Source of the DNA: Pseudovibrio sp000156235 | Lineage (GTDB): Bacteria > Pseudomonadota > Alphaproteobacteria > Rhizobiales > Stappiaceae | Direction: 5' to 3' | NCBI RefSeq assembly: GCF_000156235.1 | Contig: NZ_DS996810.1 | Coordinates: forward strand, 407,455-471,454 | DNA length: 64,000 nucleotides | Part shown: positions 24,016-32,409 of the stretch, piece by piece | How positions within the stretch are numbered: position 1 is the first letter of the stretch | How the letters are laid out: the number at the start of each line of letters is the position of its first letter | Notes under the pieces: model-generated | Seen by the model: only the letters and a program-made list of their open reading frames with translations | Databases searched by the model: none | What the model was told of the DNA's origin: nothing | Position numbers and translations under genes: made by a program

Positions 24016-26046
24016 ATGCGAGTAGATTGGAAGCGGGCTATTTCATCTACGGGAAATAGATTTTTCTCGTCCACCCGGAATGCAAGTATTCGGTTTCGGG
24101 CAATTACTCTGGGTATTCTGACACTTATCGGTTTCGGTGGTGTTGGGCTGGTTTATCTTTGGGGCCAGCAGCAAACGGAAGCCGCCTTCCAGCAGTCCAA
24201 GGATTACACCGAGCTTGCTGAGTTGAGTCAGGCAATTGCCATTACGGCGGGCGTCCTGCAATCCACCCAAAAAGATTATGAAAATGTGCCGAGCGATAGC
24301 CTGAAGAGCCGATTCGACGAGCTTGTTGGCGAAGCGCAGAAGGAACTGCAGGAGCTGAATGCGCTTCCTGTTGCCATGGATTACTTCCTGGAAATTTCTG
24401 ACGCACGCGACACGATTGATGCGATCAGTGGCGCATTTGAGATGCTGCACGGTTATCAGTCCACGCTTGGTTACGACGCAGACCGAGGTTTGCAAAAGGA
24501 ACTTTCCGCTAGCCTTTCGCAGGCAGAAGCCGCGGTTAAACAGAAGCATCGACGCAGCAAAGACCCCAATACGCTGAAGTTGATGCATACGTTTAGTGAT
24601 CTGGCGCGTGCGCAGCTGGATTATACGATCACTGGGAGCCAGAACTCTCAGGGCGCTTTTGAAGTGGCGTTCTCCCGCTATGAGCGCACCATTCCCCGAG
24701 CACAGATTGACCCGGCTGTGGCCGAGAAGGTCAAAACCAACATGGCGGCTTATAAAAAGGCGTTTGAGGCTTACACCAAGGCTTATGACAAGCGGGCAAC
24801 CAGCTCAGAGCTGTTGGCGAACCTGTTCGATCTTCTGCCGCCCCGCTTGAATGATTTGAAGAACTCTGCTGTACAGGGCGCCAGTGATGCGCAGGCGCGT
24901 TTGACCGCGACGACCCAGCAGACCAACCTTTATCTGGGCCTTGCCGTTGGTGGTATTGCGCTGACGCTGTTTATTCTCGGATCGCTGCTGATTTTCGGCA
25001 TTCTACGCAATCTGAATGCGCTGCGTAATGCCATGGCGTTGTTGGCGAAGAACGACCTTTCTGCAGTCATTCCCCTCAATAAAGGTGGCAAAGAAATCTC
25101 TGCTATGGCGCAGACGCTGCAAGTGTTTCGCGACAACATTGAAGAGCGCCGTAAACTGCGTGAGCAGCAGGATCACGAAAACTCTGAGAAGCAGGCACGT
25201 GCCGAGCAGGTTGATACGCTCATTATGGGCTTTGAACAGACCGTTGCTGAGGCCCTGAACAGCTTGCACAGCGCTGCTGATGGTCTGGGTGAAGCTTCCA
25301 ATGATGTGGGATCTGCTGCGGACAATGTTTCGAAGGAAGCTGAATCTGCTGGCCGTGCGGTTGAGAATGCGGCGGAGAATGTTTCCAGTGCATCTGCTGC
25401 GACTGAAGAACTGGCTATGTCCATCAACGAGATTGCTGGGCAGGCCGAGCAGTCCACGCGTGTTGCTGACCGTGCTGTTGAAGGTTCCAAGGCAACTGCT
25501 GAGACTATGAGTCTGCTGAGTGATGCGGCCAACCGTATTGGTGAGGCAGTTGGCCTTATTCGTGACATTGCAAACCAGACCAACCTTCTCGCGCTTAATG
25601 CGACCATTGAAGCGGCGCGTGCAGGTGAACATGGCAAGGGCTTTGCGGTGGTGGCCTCTGAAGTGAAGATGCTGGCAAATCAAACATCTCAGGCAACAGA
25701 AGAGATTGCGCAGCAAGTGGGCTCCATTCAGGAAGCTTCTGCGGAGGCTGTTGGGGCAATTGGTGATGTGAGCGATGTTATTCACGAGATGAGCCAGATT
25801 GCTTCTGCCGTTGCTGCTTCAGTTGAACAGCAGAATGCGGCTATTCAAGCGATCACGGAAAACGTGGCGAATGCGACACAGAGCTCTCAGCAGGGTGCCA
25901 ATGCGATGCAGATGGTTGAAAATGCCTCTGATAACGCACGCAGTACCGGCGGTACGGTCTCTGATCTGGCGGATGCGCTTTCTCGTCAGGCGGACCACAT
26001 CAACAACACTGTTGGTGCATTCCTTGAAAAAGTGCGTGCTGCCTAA
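24016..26046 (+). CDS. Methyl-accepting chemotaxis protein
   Basis: A 676-residue transmembrane chemoreceptor. Helix TM1 is at about 33-50, a long, mainly helical periplasmic sensor fills 55-310 (its length of about 255 residues fits a helical-bimodular or similar four-helix sensor), TM2 is at 312-335, a HAMP linker follows, and the cytoplasmic hairpin runs to the end. The highly conserved tip, with DIANQTNLLALNATIEAARAG, is at about 515-537 and binds CheA/CheW. The ligand is unknown; no lipoyl, Cache or PAS pattern is visible. There are no chemotaxis or flagellar genes nearby, so it is an orphan receptor. A strong hairpin terminates it. Confidence 0.95.
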   Translation: MRVDWKRAISSTGNRFFSSTRNASIRFRAITLGILTLIGFGGVGLVYLWGQQQTEAAFQQSKDYTELAELSQAIAITAGVLQSTQKDYENVPSDSLKSRFDELVGEAQKELQELNALPVAMDYFLEISDARDTIDAISGAFEMLHGYQSTLGYDADRGLQKELSASLSQAEAAVKQKHRRSKDPNTLKLMHTFSDLARAQLDYTITGSQNSQGAFEVAFSRYERTIPRAQIDPAVAEKVKTNMAAYKKAFEAYTKAYDKRATSSELLANLFDLLPPRLNDLKNSAVQGASDAQARLTATTQQTNLYLGLAVGGIALTLFILGSLLIFGILRNLNALRNAMALLAKNDLSAVIPLNKGGKEISAMAQTLQVFRDNIEERRKLREQQDHENSEKQARAEQVDTLIMGFEQTVAEALNSLHSAADGLGEASNDVGSAADNVSKEAESAGRAVENAAENVSSASAATEELAMSINEIAGQAEQSTRVADRAVEGSKATAETMSLLSDAANRIGEAVGLIRDIANQTNLLALNATIEAARAGEHGKGFAVVASEVKMLANQTSQATEEIAQQVGSIQEASAEAVGAIGDVSDVIHEMSQIASAVAASVEQQNAAIQAITENVANATQSSQQGANAMQMVENASDNARSTGGTVSDLADALSRQADHINNTVGAFLEKVRAA

Positions 26047-26070
26047 AGATCTTCACAAATTATCATTTTA

Positions 26071-26120
26071 AATGTGGCGCTTGCCTCTGGTGTTTACCGG
26101 AGCTAAGCGCCACATTGCTT
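26071..26120 (+). terminator. Long hairpin terminator of the chemoreceptor gene
   Basis: AATGTGGCGCTT (26071-26082) and AAGCGCCACATT (26105-26116) form a perfect 12-bp stem, continued inward by a 7-bp stem (CTCTGGT/ACCGGAG, one G-T pair) with a 4-nt loop. A TTTT tract follows, 25 bp after the stop codon. Confidence 0.8.
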
Positions 26121-26200
26121 TTGCGGTACGGGTTTGTTGAGCAAAGCAGACGGCACGGCTGTGAGGTGCTGTCTTTCTGCGGCTAATACGGGTTTTGAGA

Positions 26201-27400
26201 ATGATAAATAAGATTGTTGTGGTGGGCGCTGGACAGGCAGGTGTGCAGGCTGCGCAAACTCTTCGACAAAAGGGATATGAAGGTGAGCTCGTGATGCTCG
26301 GCAACGAGCCGCAGCCACCTTATCAACGCCCGCCGCTTTCCAAGAAGTTTCTGAGTGGCGAAGTGGAGCCTGATGCTCTGTTCATTCGCCCGGAAGCGTT
26401 TTATGAGCTGAACAACATTGACCTGAAGCTGAATGCACAAGTTGATCGTATTGATCTGGAAAACAAGAGCGTCACTCTGGCAAATGGTGAGGCGGTAACC
26501 TGGGATAAGCTGCTGCTGGCAACCGGAACCCGCGCCCGTGATCTGCCGCTGCCGGGCGCTGATCTGGAAGGCGTTGTGACGCTGCGCTCCATCGGTGATG
26601 TTGAGCTGATCAAGAAGCTGTTTGTTCCTGGCAAGAAACTGGTTGTTATTGGCGGTGGTTACATCGGCCTTGAAGTGACTGCTGTTGCAAAAGGCATGGG
26701 GCTGGATGTTGTTGTGCTGGAAGCGCAAGAGCGTTTGTTGAAGCGTGTGGTTTCACCAGATGTATCCTCGTTCTTCCATAATTTGCATGCTGGCCGTGGC
26801 GCTGAACTGCATTGCGGAACTGGTGTGACCAGCATTGAAGGCGAAGATGGCAAGGTTACAGGTGTGAAGCTTGCTGATGGTACCGAGCTGCCATGTGATC
26901 TGGTGCTTTCTGCCGTTGGTGCTGTGCCAAACTCTGAACTTGCTGCTGCCGCTGGCCTTGATGTGGATGATGGCATTCTTGTTGATGGGGCAGGGCAGAC
27001 ATCTCATGAAGATGTTTATGCATGCGGTGACTGTGTGCGCTTCTTCTCAGAGCGTTATGGCAGAAGCATTCGACTGGAGAGCGTGCAGAATGCGATTGAT
27101 CAGGCGAAGGCTGTTGCTGTTGCCCTGACGGATCCTGCAAATGACCACAGCCATGATTATGATCCACTGCCGTGGTTCTGGTCCGATCAACATCACATCA
27201 AGCTGCAGATTGCTGGTCTCTCCAATGGTTATGATGAGGCTGTGCTGGTTGGCGATACCAGTGCTGACAGCTTCTATGTGGCGTATCTGGAGAAAGGCAA
27301 GCTGATCGCAGTTGATAGCATCAATCACCCGCGCTCACATATGATGGCACGTCGTGTGATTGGGCAGGAGTGGAAGGAAGGTCTGCTTCCGCCTGCATAA
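26201..27400 (+). CDS. FAD-dependent ferredoxin reductase (putidaredoxin/rhodocoxin reductase type)
   Basis: A 399-residue flavoenzyme. The FAD-binding GxGxxG is VVGAGQAGVQAA (about 6-17), followed by PYQRPPLSK, the NAD(H)-binding GxGxxG is VVIGGGYIGLE (about 147-157), and the flavin ribityl Asp is in VYACGDC (about 271). The C-terminal domain with WFWSDQHHIKLQIAG is specific to the oxygenase-coupled ferredoxin reductase group, which passes electrons from NADH to a [2Fe-2S] ferredoxin and so to a P450 or dioxygenase. Neither partner is nearby. I use ATG 26201; a TTG at 26195 is in frame but unneeded. Confidence 0.92.
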   Translation: MINKIVVVGAGQAGVQAAQTLRQKGYEGELVMLGNEPQPPYQRPPLSKKFLSGEVEPDALFIRPEAFYELNNIDLKLNAQVDRIDLENKSVTLANGEAVTWDKLLLATGTRARDLPLPGADLEGVVTLRSIGDVELIKKLFVPGKKLVVIGGGYIGLEVTAVAKGMGLDVVVLEAQERLLKRVVSPDVSSFFHNLHAGRGAELHCGTGVTSIEGEDGKVTGVKLADGTELPCDLVLSAVGAVPNSELAAAAGLDVDDGILVDGAGQTSHEDVYACGDCVRFFSERYGRSIRLESVQNAIDQAKAVAVALTDPANDHSHDYDPLPWFWSDQHHIKLQIAGLSNGYDEAVLVGDTSADSFYVAYLEKGKLIAVDSINHPRSHMMARRVIGQEWKEGLLPPA

Positions 27401-27415
27401 TTTCAGAAATAGAAA

Positions 27416-27442
27416 AGCGTGCCAGAGATTTTCTGGCACGCT
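27416..27442 (+). terminator. Perfect 11-bp hairpin after the ferredoxin reductase gene
   Basis: AGCGTGCCAGA and TCTGGCACGCT pair perfectly around a GATTT loop, 15 bp after the stop codon. It lacks its own T tract; the adjacent hairpin at 27455 supplies one, so the two probably act together. Confidence 0.65.
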
Positions 27443-27454
27443 GATTGATGAGCG

Positions 27455-27484
27455 AAGCCTCCATCTTTGATGGGGGCTTTTTGT
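27455..27484 (+). terminator. Rho-independent terminator downstream of the ferredoxin reductase gene
   Basis: AAGCCTCCATC and GATGGGGGCTT (one T-G pair, TTT loop) are followed by five T residues. The T tract abuts the stop codon of the convergent hydrolase gene at 27484. Confidence 0.85.
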
Positions 27485-28266
27485 TAGCGCGTGTTTTCCA
27501 GAATAAGCCGGATAACTTCCTGTGGGATCTCCATATGGACCATGTGGCCAACACGATCGAAGACGTGGCAGGCGATTGGGCCCGGCAGTTTGTGGCATTG
27601 GCGCGTTGGCAGGATCTTGTCCTGTGTGCCCCACACCACTTTGATCGGCATGGGTAGTTCGCCCAACTTGTCTGTTGGCAGCACGCCCTGGCTTTCACCT
27701 TCCAGAATAAGCCCGGAAACCGCTTTCAAGGCCTCAGCTGCGCCTGGAGTTGAACGTTGGGTGGCAACGTAATCGGCCAGTTTTCTAGGAAGCTCGAACT
27801 CCAGACCAACGAACTGTTCCAGCAACACTTGCTGCTCAGCTTCGGTTTGACCGACTGCGTAGCGGCGCAGGAGCTTGGCGTTGATTTCCGGACCGAAACC
27901 ACCAGGGGCCAGTAGAGTGAGGCTTGCGATGCGTTCTGGACTGCGCATAGCAATCAGCGCAGCGATTGCGCCGCCCATGCTATGGCCGACCAAATGGACA
28001 CGATCGAGCTTCAATGCATCAAGAGACTTCACGACCGCTTTGGCAGAACCAACAGCGTTGCATGGCTCAAAGTCTGCAAGTGCGCGACCGTGGGCCGGCA
28101 GATCGAAGGCTATCGTGCGGCGTTTGTTTTCTAATTGGACTTGAATATTGCGCCATGTGCTGGCGTCACCGCCAAAGCCATGGATGAAAATAATTGGTTC
28201 TGCGCTTTCAGGACCAAAGGCCGTGAAAGGCAGGCAGGTTACATCTTGGATACTATCGATATTCAT
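27484..28266 (-). CDS. Alpha/beta hydrolase
   Basis: A 260-residue alpha/beta-hydrolase-fold enzyme. The oxyanion motif is IFIHGFGGD (about 26-34), the nucleophile elbow is GHSMGG with Ser96, the acid Asp is in VWGTQDKILP, and the catalytic His is in RVGHMVHME near the C terminus. It resembles the catalytic part of acetoin dehydrogenase E2-associated hydrolases and the MhpC/BphD group, but no aromatic or acetoin pathway genes are beside it and substrate is unassigned. I start at ATG 28266 because GGGAGG is 8 nt upstream; an in-frame ATG at 28305 adds 13 residues and lacks a site. Confidence 0.88.
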   Translation of the reverse strand: MNIDSIQDVTCLPFTAFGPESAEPIIFIHGFGGDASTWRNIQVQLENKRRTIAFDLPAHGRALADFEPCNAVGSAKAVVKSLDALKLDRVHLVGHSMGGAIAALIAMRSPERIASLTLLAPGGFGPEINAKLLRRYAVGQTEAEQQVLLEQFVGLEFELPRKLADYVATQRSTPGAAEALKAVSGLILEGESQGVLPTDKLGELPMPIKVVWGTQDKILPTRQCHKLPGPIACHVFDRVGHMVHMEIPQEVIRLILENTR

Positions 28267-28614
28267 ATAAGGCCTCCCATTAAGCGTATTATATGCCCCT
28301 TTCATTCGGAGGTTTACCTGTGACTTAGGCTAAGGCAGGATTTTTTTATCAGCATAAGGACTGATGAATTTGGATGAAAATTTTGCTCGGCCTCGCGAAA
28401 TTTCAAAAAAGTGAAACAATTGACCCGCGGAAATGAGGTTTTGCTTGGATATCGATTATCAGATGTTGATAATCAGTCTCAGTTTGAAACATATGGAAGC
28501 TCAGAGGGCCGAGAAAATTTTTGGTAGAGTTTATTCTTTCTCGGTGCTGATTCATTTTTAAAATTCGACAAGTCCCGCAGGGTCAGGGACTACTGCCAAT
28601 TTCAGGGGGTGACG
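28267..28614. promoter_or_regulatory. Divergent intergenic region with a 21-bp inverted repeat
   Basis: This 348-bp gap lies between the hydrolase and L,D-transpeptidase genes. A perfect inverted repeat GATTATCA-N5-TGATAATC is at 28454-28474, about 160 bp before the transpeptidase start and 190 bp before the hydrolase start; it is a likely operator. An AGGGGGTGACG sequence at 28604-28614 is the transpeptidase ribosome-binding site. No small gene is evident. Confidence 0.5.
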
Positions 28615-29226
28615 ATGCGAGGACATCTTCGCAAAGGAATATTTGCTGTCATTTGTACGTTGGTTAGCTTTGTATTCGTGGCACCAGCAAGCGCAGGCAA
28701 GCTGTGGAATCCGGATACACGCCAATGGGACATCTTCCCGGATACTCCTGCCATGGCATCCAGCTCTGCACGCCGTAAATATAAGCGCAAGCTGATTACC
28801 TACCGCACAAATGAGAAGCCAGGTACCATCATTATTGATACCGATAAGCGCTACCTCTACCACGTACAGGACAACGGCAAAGCGATGCGTTATGGCATCG
28901 GCGTTGGTCGTGAAGGTTTTGAGTGGAATGGTACTGAGCGTATCACCCGTAAAGCGAAGTGGCCGGGCTGGACTCCACCAGAAGAAATGCGCCGTCGTGA
29001 AGCGAAAAAGGGTCGCATTCTGCCGCGTTACATGAAGGGTGGTCCGGAGAATCCGCTGGGTGCACGTGCGCTTTATCTAGGTGCTACGATCTATCGTATT
29101 CATGGTACTACCGAAGATTGGAGCATCGGCCATGCGGTATCTTCAGGCTGCATCCGTATGTTCAACGAAGATGTTTCCTACCTGTATGAACAGGTGGACA
29201 TTGGCGCTAAGGTTATCGTGAACTGA
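28615..29226 (+). CDS. L,D-transpeptidase (YkuD domain)
   Basis: A 203-residue exported protein. A signal peptide ends at ASA (about residues 26-28). The YkuD domain spans about 70-203, with the active-site pattern H163...H173...SSGCIRM in which Cys179 is the nucleophile and Arg181 is conserved. These enzymes make 3-3 cross-links in peptidoglycan or attach outer-membrane proteins such as lipoproteins to it; this short form with a basic RRKYKRK segment before the domain is common in Rhizobiales, where several paralogues occur. ATG 28615 has AGGGGG 5-9 nt upstream. It is monocistronic, with a strong terminator. Confidence 0.92.
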   Translation: MRGHLRKGIFAVICTLVSFVFVAPASAGKLWNPDTRQWDIFPDTPAMASSSARRKYKRKLITYRTNEKPGTIIIDTDKRYLYHVQDNGKAMRYGIGVGREGFEWNGTERITRKAKWPGWTPPEEMRRREAKKGRILPRYMKGGPENPLGARALYLGATIYRIHGTTEDWSIGHAVSSGCIRMFNEDVSYLYEQVDIGAKVIVN

Positions 29227-29251
29227 TCACGAGTGACATGTGAAGCGAATG

Positions 29252-29276
29252 AAACCCGGGGCGACCCGGGTTTTTT
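29252..29276 (+). terminator. Rho-independent terminator of the L,D-transpeptidase gene
   Basis: AAACCCGGG-GCGA-CCCGGGTTT is a perfect 9-bp stem with a GNRA loop and a run of six T residues, starting 26 bp after the stop codon. Confidence 0.9.
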
Positions 29277-29295
29277 GTTGGGCTGGTTGGTTCAG

Positions 29296-30051
29296 TTACT
29301 TGTAACCATCTGAAACGGGGCGACAGCAGCCTTGAAGAGTGACTGGTTTTTGTCCCGGCTGTGTAACAGTGGCAACGGCTTCGCCCCAGACGAATGAGTC
29401 CAATGGTGTGAAGGTGCACTGCTTTTCGGTGATGGTCATCTGAAGCTCGATGCCTTTGTCGCCTGCTTTTAAAAGCGTTGCGTTCTTGTCATTTTCCGCA
29501 GTGACAGACTGGAAGGGCACGCGGTGGAGCAGGCCGATGATGTTGGAGTAGGTTACGACATTAGAGTTCCACTCGATGCTCCAGGATGGTTCTGTCCCGC
29601 CGCATACGCCAAGAACAGGTAGATCTGTGCCTGAGAATGGAACAGGGACCGCGGCTTTCAGTTTGTCTGCATGAACCCAGCCTTCAATCTCTCCGATGCT
29701 GACATGCTGCCAGCGTGTGTCGTCAATCTGTTTTTCCTCACCACTGGAGTTCAGGATCGTATCGCCGGGCAACTGTACGATGACTGCTGCTTCTTCAGAG
29801 GGCGCATCGTAGATGGAGAGCAGGGCACCGAGGCTTTGGTCGACCTGGCTGTAGTAGCCGGGATGGACCTGTTGGGATTGGTCGGTGCCGGACTGGTCTG
29901 AGCTTGTGTCGGAAGAAGGTGCTTGATCCTGCTCATCCGACGTATCTGATTGAGCTGCAGCCGATAGGGTGAGTGCGCTTATTGAAAACCCACTCACTAA
30001 CATAAGTGTTAGAAGCTGACGGGATGCATTTTTCAAGACAGTTGAGGCCAT
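29296..30051 (-). CDS. Exported SH3-like protein with COG3650-type C terminus
   Basis: A 251-residue secreted protein. A signal peptide covers about 1-33 (cleavage near AAAQS). A Ser/Asp/Gln-rich low-complexity linker (about 34-60) leads to an SH3b-like domain (about 68-132; GALLSIYDAPSEEAAVIVQLP ... RWQHVSIGEIEGWVHADKL), then a second domain with paired cysteines (GVCGG and ITEKQCTF) and the ending LQGCCRPV, which resembles the COG3650 uncharacterised periplasmic/lipoprotein domain. It may bind cell-wall peptides through the SH3b part. It converges with the transpeptidase gene, whose product also works on peptidoglycan, but this is only a positional hint. Confidence 0.7.
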   Translation of the reverse strand: MASTVLKNASRQLLTLMLVSGFSISALTLSAAAQSDTSDEQDQAPSSDTSSDQSGTDQSQQVHPGYYSQVDQSLGALLSIYDAPSEEAAVIVQLPGDTILNSSGEEKQIDDTRWQHVSIGEIEGWVHADKLKAAVPVPFSGTDLPVLGVCGGTEPSWSIEWNSNVVTYSNIIGLLHRVPFQSVTAENDKNATLLKAGDKGIELQMTITEKQCTFTPLDSFVWGEAVATVTQPGQKPVTLQGCCRPVSDGYK

Positions 30052-30214
30052 CTCTTGCTCCTGATGGCTGCGGTTGGGAGCGCTGCCATTCTTTTGTTTT
30101 CGCAGGAGCCTAGCAAAGTTTCGCCTAGGAAGTCTTAAGTTGAGTTGTGCGGTTCTACTGAAGCTCTTAGGGGAGGTTGAGTGGTTGTTTTCTATTTTGC
30201 ACTGAGCTTGTGCC

Positions 30215-30820
30215 TCAAGCTACTGGTTGTCTGATAATGGTCTTTCTCATTTGTGAGGCGGTTCGAGTTGGGTCGTCCAGATAGATCTGATGATGGAAGC
30301 CGTTGGGTTTCAGATCATGTTCTGGCAGGAAGTCCCGGTAGAGCTTGGCGTTGATTTCTTCCAGTTCCTCATAGGGGCCTTTGTGAAGGATTTGGACTGA
30401 GCGACCTTCTGTCATGATTTCTCTGCGCAGTGTTGTGGGCTTTTCTCCCAGTCTCCCGATTGCGGTTTCAATGCCTTGTGTGAAGAGGGCGTCATCTGTC
30501 CAGTGAGGCAAGACGATCATCAAACGCCATTTCAGTTTATCTTTATTGCCGTTGATCAGGTCGGACATATCATCAGCCCACCACAGGCATTCTAAGGGTG
30601 GTTCCGCGAAGCGTTTCCCCATCCGCTTCTTTGCATCTTGTTTGATGGGATAGATCGTGGTGAAAAGCCATTTGATTGCCTTGGCATAGACCTCGCCTTC
30701 AGGGTTGCCATCGCCATCAATCACAGCGAACTGCATGTCGGGGACATCGACAAACGTAAAATGGTCGCTTGGTGGGCGATATAGTTCATAGAGCCTGTCT
30801 CTGAAATCGGTTGTCGTCAT
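30215..30820 (-). CDS. GyrI-like small-molecule-binding protein
   Basis: A 201-residue protein of the GyrI-like (SHS2/bacterial effector-binding) type. It starts with a short helix, then PDMQFAVIDGDGNPEG, a central KKRMGKRFAEPPLECLWW stretch, KLKWRLMIVLPHW and the characteristic second-half GRSVQILHKGPYEELEEINAKL ... FHHQIYLDDPTRT. Such proteins bind, and some hydrolyse, cyclopropanoid or other cytotoxic small molecules, and related domains sense drugs in BmrR-type regulators. It follows a PadR-family repressor gene by 10 bp and forms one operon with it, suggesting an inducible response to an aromatic or drug-like compound. Confidence 0.85.
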   Translation of the reverse strand: MTTTDFRDRLYELYRPPSDHFTFVDVPDMQFAVIDGDGNPEGEVYAKAIKWLFTTIYPIKQDAKKRMGKRFAEPPLECLWWADDMSDLINGNKDKLKWRLMIVLPHWTDDALFTQGIETAIGRLGEKPTTLRREIMTEGRSVQILHKGPYEELEEINAKLYRDFLPEHDLKPNGFHHQIYLDDPTRTASQMRKTIIRQPVA

Positions 30821-30830
30821 AGCTGTGTCC

Positions 30831-31373
30831 TCATGTGTTCCATGGTTTGCAGGTCATGTAGTCCAGAGTTTTTTGAAGCCAGTCGGCTTCTGATTTGAGC
30901 TGAGCGATGGAGTAGTCGAAGAGGGCATCGACGTGGTCGGGCAAGGGTTGTTGGTCTAGTTGGATGCCTTCCATTCGGGTGATTTCTTTCTGGATTGCCT
31001 TACCGCGCTGGTTTAGGGCATCGAGAGCTTGCTCGCGTTGTAGGGCAGGCCAGTGGATCATGCCCATGAGTAGGGATGAGTATGTTGGACGGACCGTTGT
31101 GAGAGCTGAGAGCGTTTGGGTGATGAGGGCTTGTTGGCCAGCCTCTGTCATTAGGTAGCTTTTCTTCGCTTTCATACCAGCTGGTTTTTCAGCAGTGACG
31201 AGGCCTTTCTTTTCCAGTTTGCCGAGAACGAAGTAGATGGAAGAGAAGCCGATTTGCGTCCATTCGCGCATGCCGCGTTGCTCGATAATCTGTTCCAGCT
31301 CATAGCCGTGGCGAGGCATTTCGGAGACAAGACCGAGGACGAGAAGTTCGCTGTCAGTGAGGCTCTCAGACAT
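30831..31373 (-). CDS. PadR-family transcriptional regulator
   Basis: A 180-residue regulator. The winged-helix N-terminal domain (about 6-85) shows the PadR signature LVLGLVSEMPRHGYELEQIIEQRG...FSSIYFVLGKLEKKGLV, and the C-terminal part is a helical Vir_act_alpha_C-type dimerisation region. PadR proteins are usually repressors released by phenolic acids or drugs. The start ATG at 31373 is immediately preceded by two inverted repeats, so autorepression of this regulator-GyrI operon is the simplest reading. Confidence 0.92.
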   Translation of the reverse strand: MSESLTDSELLVLGLVSEMPRHGYELEQIIEQRGMREWTQIGFSSIYFVLGKLEKKGLVTAEKPAGMKAKKSYLMTEAGQQALITQTLSALTTVRPTYSSLLMGMIHWPALQREQALDALNQRGKAIQKEITRMEGIQLDQQPLPDHVDALFDYSIAQLKSEADWLQKTLDYMTCKPWNT

Positions 31374-31375
31374 AC

Positions 31376-31418
31376 TATTCTAGCCTTAGAATAAGATTAT
31401 ATTCTAGTACTAGAATAT
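31376..31418. promoter_or_regulatory. Double palindromic operator of the PadR-family gene
   Basis: Two inverted repeats with the same core lie directly upstream of the regulator start: TATTCT-N6-AGAATA (31376-31393) and a perfect 20-bp palindrome ATATTCTAGT-ACTAGAATAT (31399-31418). Their centres are 24 bp apart. PadR proteins bind such sites as dimers, often in tandem. Confidence 0.75.
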
Positions 31419-31471
31419 ATGCGCCCGAGTTGTCAATCTTTGGCTTTTGAGACTTGGCTGGATGGAAGCTG

Positions 31472-32287
31472 TTAGTGCTTGCGGGTGACCATAACCAGCA
31501 TGTTGTCGCGGAGGCTTACGTGTTGGCGGTAGAGGAGGAGGCAGCGGCAGTTGAACTCGTTCTCTCGCTTTTGGAAGTACTCAGCATAGCGATGGATGTC
31601 GTGCCGGTTCACATCTTCAATCATATAGACACCGTTGCTTGCGAGCAGGTCTATGATGTTCTCAAAGAAGATAATCCCGGCCTCAAAATGATGCAGGCCG
31701 TCATCGATGATCAGGTCAAAAGGTTCCGGCTTTGCATTGCTTTTGAAGCTGGCGATGCTTTCGGGACTGGTTTGATCTACCTGATAGGTCTGAATGCGAC
31801 TGTCGGTGAACAGGCATTTCTCATCGATATCGACACCAGTGATCTCGGCGTTAGGGAAGTAATCTCGCCAGACACGGAGGGATGCGCCGGGTTTTCCTTC
31901 TTTGCCCATGTTGGACAGGCAGCTGGTGTCGTTGGTGCCGATGCCGCACTCCAGCACATTCGTGATCTTGTCGCGGCAATGGTCAAAGATCATGCTGTAA
32001 AAGTCGGTGTAGGTGTGAGGCTCCCAGTTGAACTGGGTGGTTTCCGGACAGTTGGTGCCTTTGTCGCTGCCGTAGACATCACAAAGCTGAGCCAGATAGC
32101 TATTCTTGGCTGGCGCATAGAACGCTTCAATACGTTGCCCCAGGTGCTCCTCTACCGATGCTCGTGTCTTTTCCAGTTTGGTTTTGGGAGTGAGCTGACG
32201 GAGGACCTTGTTAAAGGCGAGCGTGCTTGTGGTGTTCATGGTTGCCGCATCTTGCAAGTTGGTGCTGAGAGGCGCGTAGATTAGCAT
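31472..32287 (-). CDS. Class I SAM-dependent methyltransferase
   Basis: A 271-residue protein (255 if it begins at ATG 32239). Motif I is VLECGIGTND (about 111-120), followed by a TGVDIDEK acidic strand end (about 150) and DLIIDDGLHHFEAG in the position of motif IV. The DDGLHH block with a following histidine recalls sugar O-methyltransferases and cephalosporin-hydroxylase-like methyltransferases that use a metal ion. Substrate is unknown; no sugar or natural-product cluster is adjacent. The C terminus ends in LRDNMLVMVTRKH. Both possible starts lack a strong ribosome-binding site. Confidence 0.78.
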   Translation of the reverse strand: MLIYAPLSTNLQDAATMNTTSTLAFNKVLRQLTPKTKLEKTRASVEEHLGQRIEAFYAPAKNSYLAQLCDVYGSDKGTNCPETTQFNWEPHTYTDFYSMIFDHCRDKITNVLECGIGTNDTSCLSNMGKEGKPGASLRVWRDYFPNAEITGVDIDEKCLFTDSRIQTYQVDQTSPESIASFKSNAKPEPFDLIIDDGLHHFEAGIIFFENIIDLLASNGVYMIEDVNRHDIHRYAEYFQKRENEFNCRCLLLYRQHVSLRDNMLVMVTRKH

Positions 32288-32361
32288 TCTCAGGCTTTTG
32301 GAATACTCCCGCCTTTCTGGTGCGGATTTCCTTGGAGCAAGATTGAGTGGCTTGAGGTAAC

Positions 32362-32388
32362 AAAAAAGGGCCGCCGAAGCAGCCCTTT
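32362..32388 (-). terminator. Rho-independent terminator of secA
   Basis: On the minus strand AAAGGGCTGC-TTCG-GCGGCCCTTT forms a 10-bp stem (one T-G pair) with a UUCG tetraloop and a run of six T residues, 22 bp after the secA stop codon. Confidence 0.9.
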
Positions 32389-32409
32389 CTCAAATCATTG
32401 ATTGCCGGG

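Noticed and set aside
31454..32284. A 276-codon open frame antisense to the methyltransferase gene
   Set aside because: The minus strand encodes recognisable methyltransferase motifs over the same interval; the plus-strand frame has none.
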